This document shows, one piece after another, positions 50,127 through 62,814 of a stretch of 64,000 nt of DNA. Under the pieces are notes generated by a model that made no database searches, had not been told where the DNA came from, and saw only the letters and a list, made by a program, of their open reading frames with translations. The position numbers and the translations under genes are program-made. The DNA is from Lophius americanus (Eukaryota; Chordata; Actinopteri; Lophiiformes; Lophiidae): positions 2,781,501-2,845,500 of the forward strand of contig JBBDHG010000015.1 in assembly GCA_037951165.1 (NCBI GenBank), in the 5' to 3' direction. How positions within the stretch are numbered: position 1 is the stretch's first letter; every line of letters starts with the position of its first letter.

Positions 50127-53100
50127 TCTATGTGACCGGGTCAATAGAAATGGACCGACTGAGCAAAGACCAGTGCTGGTTGGCACAGTAGTTAATTGTG
50201 ACATGATGATGAATTCCTCTGTCAAGGTAGTAATGTTTTCACTTGCAGCAGGATTACTGAAAAATTACCTTACAGATTTTTCTGAAAACCAGTGGGAAGG
50301 TTAGGCATTTTGCAAAGAGGAGCTATTTAAAGGAAAGGTCCTTTTGAAAGATTCTTTCAAATCCTTTAATACTATGACATCTGCCCCCAAATCAATCTGT
50401 CATTATGTTGTGACAGTGGGGTTTTGTTTGATCAGTCACGGGAGGAACACGGACTGTGGTAATGGTCCCAGGGAGAGAGAGAGTCAAACTAGAACAGATG
50501 TCATGAGTGAAACCAGTTAATTGCCCTCCTTTCTCTGCAGTAACAATTGACTAGAAGAGAACCAGTCCGAGAGATGACAAAAGAGCCTTAAAGCTGAATA
50601 GCTTATGATTTACAAAGGTTTAGGGCATGTGCGAAAAATGGAACCCTGGAGATTTGGAGTAGATATAGATAAATAAAGACCTCTACCCTAATGGAACCCT
50701 GAGCTATTTTGATGGCTCACCAGCCTTGTTAGGATTTGGATTAGGGTGTTTTCCTTGAATTAAGAGGGGCATCTGAGTATTCGTGAATGCATACGTTGCA
50801 TATTATACCCTTACAGTTGCCACGTTGTTTTTCAAACACCAGCATCATTTTGAGCTGTCACAGAAGCTATATTATTGATTTCTGTGAGGATTTACCATGA
50901 TGCATTATCAAAATCACCAAAGATAAAGCTTGATATGTAAGAGTTGGTATCTCTGTAACTAATGGCAATAACTTACATCAAATAGTAGCATAAATGATAC
51001 ATTCTTAAACTCGCAAAGCTGATATTGGTTGGTTATTTCTTAGAAACCCTTCATCTGTAAACAGCAACGCACTGGAGCAATTTGAATAACTAGTGATTGA
51101 ATTTGTGATTCAAAGTTCTGGAAAAAGTTTTTTCTTTTGGAAAGTAAACGTGGGACAGAAGTTTGCTGGAGCAAAGTCTGTTCGTATCTTTTTAGAAAAT
51201 TCTGTAAATGCAAGGTGTAAATACATAATTTTTTTTTTTTGTAAGAACTGATGTGAAGATGATCCTGTTGCAATAACCCTGAGCGGAGATGTGTCTGCAC
51301 ACAGCTGCTTCCATTCACAGCCCTGTCGCATCAAACTGTCCCGACACTAAGATCTGTAGAAAAATGAGAGTTGAACTTTCATGTATCCTTAGAAGGATCA
51401 TTTCGCGTAGAGTGTTTTTGTTGCATTGCGCTTTCCGCGGTGAAGATGCGAGCAGACCGAAACAGCAGCCACCCGACAAATCCCATGCAGAGTGCCCAAA
51501 CCTCTCTCTGACAATGGCAATGATTAGTGCTCCACTCCAGCCCATAATGAGCACATTTGTCTTCTGGCAGGGGAAGCATTGATTCTCTGTAATGTGACAC
51601 GAAGCCATGCAGTTAAGAAGATGCCTGCTCTGAAACACCGGCACCACCCCAAGCTATTCATGCTGGATGTGAAGTGGAGATTCATCTAACAGAACACCGA
51701 GGAGAATGCATATTTTAATATTTATTCTTAGTCCAACTTAATGAAATAAATTCACACATCAGAGCAAAAAGTATGACATTCTTTGGTACTTCCTGACAGC
51801 TCCGTAGGGGCCTTGTATGTTAAACATTAAACTTCTTTTACTACTTCTAATTTGAATAACTCTATAAATCTGTTATACTTTAATAATAAGTCCAATCAAA
51901 TTCCCATGCACTCATAGAGCTATTCCAAGCAATTAGAGGGAAATAATGGAGAATGTTTTTAATTCAGGACCCAACCGATGTAATGGAATGTCAAGTAATG
52001 ACATAACACAATTCATTTTAGACATTAATGGCATCCAAGTGAACTGCAATTTTGGCAAGCTATTAAAAATGGTGTTGATATTTATATAACTATTTAACTA
52101 TCCAGGTAGATCGCTGACTTAAGCCAGTCAACAAAACATTTTTTGAATCTGCTTGCGATTCAATGTTAATTTCTGGGTACAGAATATTAGCAGAATTACC
52201 AGAATATTTATCCTAATATGGTCGCCAGGAGGGAGGCAACAGGACTTTAGTCGGGGGCATCTGTGCTTGACGGAAACAATGGCGACAGAATGCCTGTAGG
52301 CGGCAACAGCCACAGTGGCGGGGACGGGTGCTTCTGACTGATTTCAGGTCGACAATGGCGTTTGGGGTCGGACCATGGACAAGGAGGGGAAAGTGGAAGA
52401 AGAATTGGAAAAGGGAAGCTCCACGCACTCCAACCTCCGTCTACCAACATGTCCTCCCTCCACGATTCATGCCCTTCTTCCTGTGCTGACTGCTGTGCAT
52501 CTTTATCGATCCTTCCCCGGGTTCACTTCCCGGGTTCACGGGAATCCTTGTTATGACTTTCACTTCATCTAGATAATCAAGTCTGATAATCTTCTCTGTG
52601 CTAGAAAACAAAAAACAAATGCAAATGACACCTTATTTGACCTCCCGGTAGCGAAATAAAGAACCAGAGGGTGTGTTTCCAGGAAACATACCCTCATTGT
52701 AGGAGTTCATACACACCACTAATATTGTTCCTCGCCACCTTGAATCTATCTCCCTGGTGAACTGTAATAATTGAAATGTAGCAGCAACTACAGAGAATGC
52801 AGAGGAAGAGCACAGGAAGTCACAAGGTGGGCAGAGAAAGAATGTGCCAGTGAAGGAAGATGTGTACAGCCAGCTGTGTATCACGAGGATAATCAAACCT
52901 ACTAATAGAAAGATTAAAAGAAGTTAATCAGGGACTGTTTGTCTCTCTTGTGCATGTGAGTACAACCATTCATGAAGAGATGAAGAAATGTGTCTGTGCA
53001 GGGAGCGAGTACATGAGAAAGTGTCTGAAAGATGGAAGAGGAAAACTGAGAACAAGAGTCAATGGTTTTCACACATCTGTGAAAGAGTCTGTAGATCTGA

Positions 53101-53720
53101 TTCGGCTGTTGTAATTGAGTTAATCTGCTCAGTGAATATGCCGGCCCTGAACTAGGTAGTATTTGCATTTATCCCAGTTATCGCTTGTATTTCTGCACAC
53201 CCACTCTTTGCTCATGACTTCTTTTCTTGATCCATTTTACATCCTGTCTCCCCTCAGCTATAATTACATTTTACTAAGACCTGCCCTGAACCCACCAATC
53301 CCTCGTCTATCCGTTGTATCATCCACCCATAGAGCTGGAGTGCTGCAGTCTTAGTCATAGCAGACGCTGCATCTCTCGCTCTGAAAGGCTTCCATCACCG
53401 TTCTCACTCAAGAAGCCCAAGGTTGCAACTCGGCAAAGTGCAGTAAGGCGAGGCTAAATTGAGCCGAAGCTCTGCACACAGCCCCCGACGCCTGATCATT
53501 TCCAATGGCAACCAAAAGCGGATGTAGATTGGTCGCTATGCCAACTTGACTGACCCTTTGGCCATTCCTCCTCCCTCCTCTCTCCTCGTAGCATCCTCCC
53601 ATCCCACGCAAAAGAGCAGAAAAAGGTATGAGAGACAGAAACCACAAGAGACTCATCCAATTTACACTAAATCTTCCAGAGTCGATTCAGAAGGCCTTGA
53701 TCCTCCTCACAGATTTACTG

Positions 53721-53753
53721 GCACACAAACACTCACACATACACACACACACA
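53721..53753. repeat. AC-rich simple repeat
   Basis: Interrupted CA dinucleotide run. Confidence 0.8.
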
Positions 53754-56700
53754 GTGCTGCATGGAGCAGATACCAGAGAGTGCCGCCTCGTCATCGCTCC
53801 CGCTGATTTCTTTGTCTTGGGACACTCTGATCCTGCCAGAGCAAATATCACCATCCAACATTTCAAAGCTTCATGCTGCTAGGGTCTATGCAGGTGAAAT
53901 AGGCAGCACTCCATCTTTCTACAAGTAGGATTATCAGTCATCATCCTTAATAAATACCAGCCGCTAGCTACTGGAAGCTGTCCACCTCTTAAGCGGTTAT
54001 TATTAAGAGTCTCTGACACGATTTATGACTCATCCAAGACTTTTAATTAAAGCAGCACTGGGTATTTATGGAATGTTTCACAATGATGGAGCTGAAACGC
54101 TGAGGAGCAATCTAACCTCCGTAAATTGAAATGCCCAAATTTTGCTGAAGTTTAGTCATGGATTTCCGGGTGTGATCTGCGCTCAGAGGCAGAAATGAAA
54201 TAACAAGAGGAAGAGTGTTGGACCCTTTGTCTGTTCTGCATCACAGCCTGACTGCTGACTATGAGTATGTAGTCTACAGCTTATTGATAACTTCGCAGGA
54301 TTATTATGGTGATTTTAGCCCTCTCTCTAAATGGTTGCCAAGAAATAGCTTGAATTTTGGCACACTACATAGGAACTGAGCAATAAATATATTTTAGCCA
54401 TTCATCCCCGTCAAATAACATGGTCAATAAAGAGGCGGATCGATAATGGCTATGGATGAACTTGCCGGCAAAGCTCTTTCATGACCCGGTCATGGTTTTC
54501 CTACAATGAAACACTGACGAACAGGCAGGAATATCGATACCACACTTCAGAAGCCTTTCTTCTTCATTGTTGTTCCGCCCAGCAGCCGTAACTTCCCATA
54601 GTCTATTTGCCACCATGTTTGTAAACTCTGTCCTCCTATTGGTTATTTCAGAACTGGTCAGGAACGATGAAAAAAATATTCTAACATGATTTACATAAAC
54701 CCTTTGCTGTTTATTATGTCATACTTACACGACCCAATCGTCATACACTCTCCATGTTAAGGCCAAACTGAAAAAAATGTATTGGCTATTGAGGCAAGAG
54801 AGAAAACCATATTAAACAAGCTTTTTAATCAGACTTTTCAGCTGTAACTACGCCGTCCTTGCAGGTACCCTAACTGCTGCTGGATCATAGCGCCATTCAG
54901 CAGCATTTGTAGTTCTACAGAAACCATCCTATTCTGTAAAATGTATTTCACACCACTATATAAACCAAGATGTATAAATATATATAAATATGTATTTCAC
55001 CGTGGATATATTGAGTGTGTGTCGGTGTGTGTTTGAGTTCAGTATTGATAGGATTTGGAAGAACAAATCACCCGTTATTTTCAATGAACGATCTAATCGC
55101 ATAATCTTCAGACTCCTCTCCAATCATCTGTATTATAACAGCAACAGAAATTACACCCACACTGTCATTCCTGAAAGCAAGGGTATTTCCCAAAAAGCCC
55201 CCTATCCCATGTGTTGTACAAGCAAACCCCCTAATTCAACTCCTCAAACTAAATATTAAATGTTTTCCAGAAAAAAGCTCCCCCCAGTAAGTCAAAAATG
55301 AACTATGAAATTAAAAAAAATGATATATACAAGATGGATCTCCTTGAGTGAATTCATATGTAACATATTTGGACATAATTAGAGCAGTAGAAAAATAATG
55401 GCCCAAGAACCTTTTGAGCTAAAGCTCCCCCTAGTGTCCGATATATACATTTGACAATTCCCAAAATCAATCCAGTTATTCCTCCCACTGCGGTCCATGA
55501 GGTTATAAAATTTGAAAATGACCCATTAAACATTTTTTCAGTTACCACAGTAACAAGGGGGGATCTGCGGTAGTGAATGTGACTATTTTCATTCCATTTA
55601 TATCCCAATTTTTCGGGAATATAAATATTTAATTATTTACACCACACCATATATTCATTAGCCTGTATTGCTTACTTATACTGTCAAACTTATCCGAAAG
55701 TTTGGGGGTTGTTCAAAGAGTCAAGCAGAATAATAAATGAGCCACTTCTGACTACTACTTCTTCTATTCTTGCAGCGCCATCCAAGGGTGCTCGGTCCAT
55801 CCAGACGCACAAACTGCATTTATTGGGTTGTGGTCTATCCTCAGGAGTCATTTGGCAACAACAGCCCTAAAACAACCAAGATTCCAGTACTTGAGTGCAC
55901 TCAGGAAACAATTGCCTCATGACTAGAAAAGTAACGGATGGCAAGACGCGACACTGTCAAGAAACAGATCGCCAATGAAATGGTTCTCATTTTAAGGAAA
56001 TAAGTCACATATCCCAAAGCCTGTTGTTTCCATTAATATCAATAGTTGGCAAAAATTAATATTCTATTATAAACTGAATTAAGAAGGATGTTTTAAATAG
56101 TCCACTGATCATAAACAACAAAATCTCTGCAACTAAATTCCATTTGGGCATTGGGGATACTATATAAAGACTGCATTTTTTGGGGGCGTGAACTGTTCCT
56201 TTGCAGCAACTTATATCATTCTTATTGTGTTGATTACAGGGTTGATGGTTGAATTTAGAAAGCAGAGGTTACAGCATCAGTGGAGAAGAGGCGTTGGTTT
56301 CCAATGGTTTCTGGTGGGACGGATTCAAGCCTCTGTGTTATAAATAGAACAAGGCTGTGTTTTATCTCTCATGATTCTAATCATATTTTTCTATAAAATA
56401 AAAAAGATTGGGTTATATACTCATTTAAAAATCACTGTTGATTTAAGATAAACCACTGAGTCAACCTGACCTTTCCTTAGTCGTCACAAACACTCTCCTC
56501 AACAAAATTATTGTAGACATTTCTCTGACAAAAACATTGGTCACTGGTTCGGCAGCAGACGTTGTGATTTTCTGGTTGAGCTTGGGCAGCTCAAGGAGAA
56601 AGTGGGGAAAGAAGAGAGTATTTCCCATTATCTCTGCTGAAATTGCCTCGGAAGAGATTTTCTTTAAAAAAAAACCCTGCAACCTCTTTTTATATCCTTG

Positions 56701-57455
56701 CAATCTCCACCATCTGTCTCGGCACACTCCATGTCATTGTTCCACCGGTGTTCCTCTTGATCTATTTCTGTCTGCAGCTCATCAAAGACCTCCGGAATGA
56801 CTCATAATTCAAACACGTGTAGACACTAAATACAAATAATCCAGATGTTCACCAGGTTTCCAAAGCTAATATATTGAATTTTGAATGTGAGTATACTGGC
56901 TGAGGGATGTTCTGTAGGACATGACGCTTGCCTGAACTTTCTTACTGCTCTGGGTTTAAATTTGCCCATTTTGAAACTCAGATTTTGCATTGAGAGGGAA
57001 CATTTGTTAGTATAATCCTTCATCCTTCAAGGCAGCTGCGACTCTGAGCTGTGTTGAGAGTTGTTATCTCAAGGGTTTTTATAACTCTGCTTGTACTGGA
57101 AATGTATCTGATGTGATCCCATACTATCTACATTCAAGCACAGTCCATAAGTATGAGTTAATTATGGATTTTAGTCAGGATTTCTTCCTCTTGGAAGTAT
57201 GAGGGCTGCAAATCCACCATGAGATAAATCCACTGAATCCATGGACACGTCGGGATACTTTCAACATTTTGATCAATAATGAAACTACTTGACTTGAAAA
57301 ACAAACTTTCATGAAATTTAGTGGAAGAGTAGGCTAAAGTGTAACTGTTGAATGTTGGAGTTAATCTGGGTAAAATGGTGGTTCCACAAGTTTTTTTGGA
57401 ACTTTAGCAGAAGCCATTTTATTGGAGCACATCTCTTATTGGACTTTTTTTTTTT

Positions 57456-57520
57456 GGATTCGAACCCCGTACCTTCTTGCTGTGAGGCAGCAGCGCTAAC
57501 CACTGCGCCACCATGTCACC
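57456..57520 (-). repeat. tRNA-derived SINE head
   Basis: On the minus strand, a textbook box A TGGCGCAGTGG (57510-57500) and box B GGTTCGAATCC (57466-57456) are 33 bp apart, with GCTGCTGCCTCACAGCAAGA between. The sequence then enters a homopolymer run. This is a SINE promoter, not a tRNA gene. Confidence 0.75.
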
Positions 57521-58159
57521 TCTTATGCCGATTATGAGTCACTATTTCTTATTGAAAAAAATGAGATACACAGAACCATAGGTCAAAGGGGCCACTGAGA
57601 AGGAGGCCTTAACCATGGCTATAGAAAAAGTCTTATTCAATGTTATTTAGGCATATTAAAACATTTAAGGACTTACTAAACAGAATGATTTAACTTTGTA
57701 CAAGCAAAGAAAAAATCTAATAAGGGTTGAATAGCTTTCTAAAATATATTTTACCGAAACATTTAAGAGATTTAGCAGGCACCGGATGAATAGAAGATTT
57801 GTAAAGAGTCCCATATAGCCACCACATTTGCAGATGGAAAAAAAATGTAGTGAAGTAAAATATGCAGCAGTAGCTTGAGTGGTTGATGGGTCTCAGCCTT
57901 GCAGGAGAGCAGGCTACTTGATGGTCAGTTGTGCAGGTGAGTTGGCACCAACGAAGTGTGCGGAGTCAAGCCCAGATTTACAGAAATACAAAGAAAGACA
58001 CTAACAAGAAATAGGAGAGTAAAGATTCAAAGGCTGCTAAACTTCTGGTTCTGTTCTGACGATAACCCTATTCACATGGAACCAATATTAACGGAGGGCC
58101 TCATGTGATTTATAAATCATACTCCCACATCTGTGTTTGGTGTGTTGCATTCACACGGG

Positions 58160-58440
58160 GTAAATGGCATGTACTTATACAGCACTTTTCTAGTCTGCTT
58201 GACTACTCGAAGCGCTTTTACAATTTGAGTCAGCATTCACACAAACATTCACACAGTGATGATGGTGGCTGCCATGTAAGGCACCACATGCTCATCACGA
58301 GCAGTAACCATTCACGCCATCATTCACAGACCAATGGAATAGTCATTGGGAGTAGCTTGGGGTTCAGTATCTTGCTCAAGGACACTTCGACATGTAAACT
58401 GCAGTGGCCGGGGTCCAAACCACTGACCTTCAGATAAGTC
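58160..58440. repeat. Fish interspersed repeat (CACTTTTCTAG type)
   Basis: AGCACTTTTCTAGTCTGCTT, ACTCGAAGCGCTTTTACA, TCTTGCTCAAGGACACTTCG and a GGTCCAAACCACTGACCTTC end form the ordered blocks of a very common fish SINE-like repeat; the minus-strand end carries a tRNA B-box-like motif. Confidence 0.65.
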
Positions 58441-58527
58441 GCCCCACAAAGTCTGTCTGATGAGCAAAGTCTGTATTTCCCTTGAATTTACTGACATATG
58501 ATGTCAGTGCTCTCCCTAACATTTGCT

Positions 58528-58622
58528 GATGCAACAACGAGCAAGCTTTCAGTGCCGTGGACCAGCACTGACAGCTGACTCGATGCAACAAAGCACTGAC
58601 AGTGCTGTGGACCGGCACTGGA
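58528..58622 (+). repeat. Imperfect tandem duplication
   Basis: Two units beginning GATGCAACAA each contain CAGTGC(C/T)GTGGACC(A/G)GCACTG, about 50 bp apart. Function unknown; probably part of a repeat. Confidence 0.6.
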
Positions 58623-59118
58623 GGTTGGACGGATGGGTTGGCAGGTCACTGGAAGCACGATCGTTGCGTCGATCGCGCCTCTAGTCGGGCCAACTGTGTA
58701 TTTGGCTAAATAAGGTGGCTTATTTCTGTGGAATCTTTATTTACAAATAGCAAGCATGGCAGATTTACATGGGTTTAATATCAAAGACGTCCTACGCAAT
58801 TATGTCACTTTGTCAAAGCACCATCAAAACCAATCTCAGGTAGACTCACAACCATAATCCTCTGTATGATGTGAGCGGCACAAAGGTAGGCTCATACTGC
58901 TCCTTCCATATTGCCGCCACTCAAATCCGATTATCAAAACGTGTTGTGCTTTGGTGGAAAGAAACTCAGACACTGCTTTTTCATTCTTTTAATTTGCCCC
59001 ACTGAGGATAAACACTTGAGACACATGGAATTTGATTAATTAAAATTAAAGAAAAATGAATATAAAGTTTCCAGATGAATCATGAATGAAACAGCATTAA
59101 CAACCCTCGTGCGATCCT

Positions 59119-59136
59119 ACACACACACACACACAC
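59119..59136. repeat. (AC)n microsatellite
   Basis: Nine uninterrupted AC units. Confidence 0.9.
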
Positions 59137-61336
59137 CTATAACCTTTGAAATGCATCCAGCAGTTCTGCGCAATTATTTCCCATATGCCGGAGAGACGCT
59201 GCCATCCACGCTGCTTGTCTGCTTCTGACATTCGCAGGATTATTAAAGTCATCAATCATGTGTCTCACACACCTGTGTTTTTATCAATCTTCTGATGTTA
59301 TGATTGTGTGACATTTGGCTGAGGTATCGGTCTTCTGTCGGCATTATTATGATATGCATTCTAACCATTATCATCTGTTTAATATCCAGCTGAACGTAGG
59401 TTTGACAAGATGTCAAAAAACACTGAAGTCTATATGAACATTTGGAATGCTCAGATTACAGTATCCAAATAGGAAGTTGCAGTGACTTGATGTTTAAGCA
59501 ATATCAAAAGTCCCGTGTGAAATATTTGTAGCATTTAGCCGTGAAGTTTCATATTGTACGACGTATTTTACACATTCAGCACACCGGTCACTATTCAAGA
59601 GGCTACAGTGGCCTTCAGGTGTCAAAAAAGGTGTCATCCAGCAGACTGTCATGCGATCAAGTAAAGATATTTAGAAATGTAAAATTATAGTTAACATACT
59701 TGAAAACGATTATAATTTGTTCAGAATTGTAGTAATGTTGTTGAGGCTGCTCTGTCCCTCAATTGGAGGTGGGAGTGGTGTATGGAGAGGATGTGAGGGG
59801 GTGGCAGCATGAATCTTGAAGGCAAAGAAAGTACACATGAAGACTGGACAGCTGCCGTTGTTGATTGATTGCCCCCCCCAGAAGCCAGAACCTTCTCCTT
59901 GAGAACTAACGGTGCTACACCAATATACTGCACAAAACATCATTAATTCCAAATAATACATTTATTGATTCACATTATTTGATATGAATAGTTCTTTAGA
60001 AATGGATTTGCTTAATTTATGTGGTTTTCATGTCATTCTGCTACCTAAAGTAGATATTATGGTCTGTCCATACAGCACAGATCTGTGCATCATTGTTAAT
60101 ACATTCTCCGGTTATTGTTCCGCTTTATTGTTGCATGAATTATTTAGAGGAAACTGAAGCACACCGATTTGAAGGTCCTTTCATAATAGAGAACAATACA
60201 ACTCTCTGGTTTCCATGGGATTCAAAACTGGGTTTCCTGGTTGTTGCTGGTGCACATTAGAGAGAGCATCTGCATGGGATTAAAATCTCTCATGGGTACT
60301 GATGTTAAATTTATAATGACAGGCGTGCTGTTGCTTTTCTCATCTTGCCTGCTCAGATTTCCCCAACATGTACAGTAAATGTAGCCAGTCTCCTGGGCTG
60401 GGATTTTGAAACACTAACCTTTTGTCTGCCATTAGTCATCTCAGAGTGTCCTGGTCTGATATATAAGCAGGTTATCTGCAATGATCTTCAAAATGAACTG
60501 ACCCAGACATTGTGGCGGATAAGGGTATTAGAGGACAGCTGTGTGGTAGAGATAGGTGAGACCGAGTCATTGACAGCAGAAGGCGACTAAGGAACCTGAG
60601 ATAGAATTTCTCAGACAAACAGATATAGACGGGGGGAGACAAGCTGTGCATTCTAATTGGCTTTGTCTTCATTAGGATCTGCTAATGATGTCAGTTGAGA
60701 CAGCTCCAGGTCCTACTGCCACTACCTCTGAGACTAACCTCTAGTTAGTTTATTTTCTCTGCCGTCACCAATAGAGCACAATAACCCAAACAGTACAAAC
60801 ACAACTAAATATAGAGGTGCAGTTTTAATGATTTTTGTTGAAATAGCCTTTCTAAATGGGGGTTCTGTCCGGCTGCTATCAATCTGACATCATGAAATAA
60901 TTAGAAGAAACGTTGCATCATTTTGTTTGCCACTTTTTCCTCATAGTGTCAGCAAATGACTATGTAAATATCCCATATCCCACCAATATCCAGTGCTAGT
61001 TTTGTTTCTTTTCCATTAAGGGTGATCATTTAAGCCATCAACTTAGTCATCCAGTGGTTGTTTAAAAGCGTGGGAAGTAGAGGGACAGGACAAAGACAGG
61101 GAGAAGACACTGTGATGACATCTGCTTGATGTATGTACGTGTGCACATGTTTACCAAGGATACATCCTTTATTCTCCCTTTGAGTCTAGTGTGGTATCAA
61201 ACTGCACACTTGACAACATGTCATCAGCGAGGGTACAGAGTAATTGATTTGCTAAAAAGTCAGCACTAAAAAGTAAAAGTAATAGGATCGAACTGGTGCT
61301 TCGATGGCCTCCATGGCAGGTGTATATGGTGTACCT

Positions 61337-62130
61337 CGATTATGTCCTCATAAAAAGCCTACGTTTGAGAATTATCTCACCAACTTGCGTGAAGTTTTCT
61401 CCAGGATTCATGGGGTTAGGGTTAGGGGTGCAGGCCCCAAACTAATATCAATCAAATCCATACGGCCAGTCCAGAGAGTAGCAATCGACTTCCTCGAGCT
61501 AAGAGAAACAGATATGTTATTAGTTGGAGTCTACTTCCCAAGATTTATTAACATATATGCTCTTCCCAATCAGACAGCCCAGTCATCAGCACAGGGTTTA
61601 TTTGAGGACAATGTGATGGTGCATGGCATTCCGTAAGTGCTGCCCAGTGATTGAGGACGACAATTTGAAAGTGAGATTGTGCAGAGACCACTCTTGGGTA
61701 TTAAGAAAACACGCACCAAACCTAATAATCCCAAGTCAGACTGCCTGGTTGAAGGCTTCAACCGGACTCTCATTGACCAGCTGGCTACATTTTTGCTTGC
61801 CTGTGGGCGAGTGGGATGACTATCTGGGGCAGGTGGCTTTCGCCTATAACACATCTGTTCATTCATCCATAAACTACAAACCTTACTATCTTACTGCAGG
61901 TGAGGAGGCAAGTGGTGCAGTGGATGTGTTAGTATCATCTCAGATGGGGTGTTCGGGCTTGTCCTTTTCTCACGCTGACTAGTTTGCCTCTCTGGTGGGG
62001 AGATGGGAGACTGCTTTTGCCGATGGTGTGAAGGCGCACTAGAAACAAAAGCTGTACTACGATTGAGAAGCCTATCCTCAGACGTATGCATTAGGAGATC
62101 TGGTATGGCTTAAAAAGACCAAATGAAACT
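61337..62130 (+). mobile_element. Ty3/gypsy retrotransposon remnant, RT piece fused to integrase
   Basis: A short reverse-transcriptase end (FENYLTNLREVFSRI) is followed almost at once by integrase-type sequence (RVAIDFLEL, then LVEGFNRTLIDQLATF, then AFAYNTSVHSS). The connection and RNase H domains are missing, at least two frame changes and several stops break the pol frame, and no LTR was recognised. A TTAGGG-like tract interrupts the RT piece at 61411-61430. It is an inactive genomic fossil. Confidence 0.8.
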
Positions 62131-62261
62131 CACTCATACAGTTTTCAAGTCGTTTAATGTGAAAATTGTTCACTACGTGCCCGATTAGCAAGTTAAAAGG
62201 CACTAAATTTCTTTCAAAGACTGGTTGCCTACTCAAATTCAATACATTTTCTTATTTATAA

Positions 62262-62593
62262 AGATGCCTAATTAAACTGTTTTTATTTTGATAAGAGGGG
62301 AAACAAACAATGAGATACCAGACCCAGCCTAAATTAACTTAATTAGTCGTATCTGTAAAGTATATACAGTATATAGATAAGCATTCGATGAAGTTGTAAT
62401 TTAAATGTATAGCCGATCACTTTGAAGTGGATTCTTGCTTCAAGATAATAAGATGATGCAGAAATGGTCAGTAAGGTTCATTTATGCACCTTACAGCCCT
62501 TATACACCCAGGTCTACTGGGATTTGGGTCTCAATGGTTGTTAATATTAAAAATATGGGCTCCTCAAAACAAATAGTTTGGGAGCCACTAATC
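62262..62593 (+). repeat. Unnamed dispersed repeat, copy 2 (pairs with 49770-50126)
   Basis: Same blocks as the copy at 49770, beginning TTTTATTTTGATAAGAGG and ending TTTGGGAGCCACTA. Differences are spread through the whole length, as expected of old copies. Confidence 0.7.
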
Positions 62594-62776
62594 CAAGTTT
62601 ATGTATACATTTTATCATTTAATCCCGTTTCTCACTTGCCCTTGCTTGTATATTTCTTACCATTTCTTATTGCCTTCTATGAACACCAGCCTCCCATTAT
62701 ATGCATGTCCTCATGTCCCAGTTGGTGTTGTATCCTCATGTTGCTCAACCAAGCCCTCATCATCTCTCGCCTCATC

Positions 62777-62814
62777 AACTTTAGGGTCGTGCCCAAAAGC
62801 ACAACCCTAAAGTT
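62777..62814. repeat. Inverted repeat
   Basis: 16 bp arms 62777-62792 and 62799-62814 with one mismatch and a 6 nt loop. Confidence 0.8.

Noticed and set aside
52200..52560. Local GC-rich patch with several overlapping frames, considered as sgsm2 exon 3 or a CpG-island promoter
   Set aside because: No match to the expected AVEAC/RUN-domain sequence, no convincing splice sites, and the frames on both strands are low-complexity.
53408..53882. Overlapping open frames near an AC repeat
   Set aside because: No homology recognised, and they include simple repeat-derived His/Thr runs.
57456..57520. tRNA gene
   Set aside because: Good A and B boxes, but no acceptor stem, no valid anticodon arm, and a SINE-like sequence between the boxes.
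61304..61982. Frames of 110 and 119 codons as host genes
   Set aside because: They are pieces of a broken Ty3/gypsy pol.
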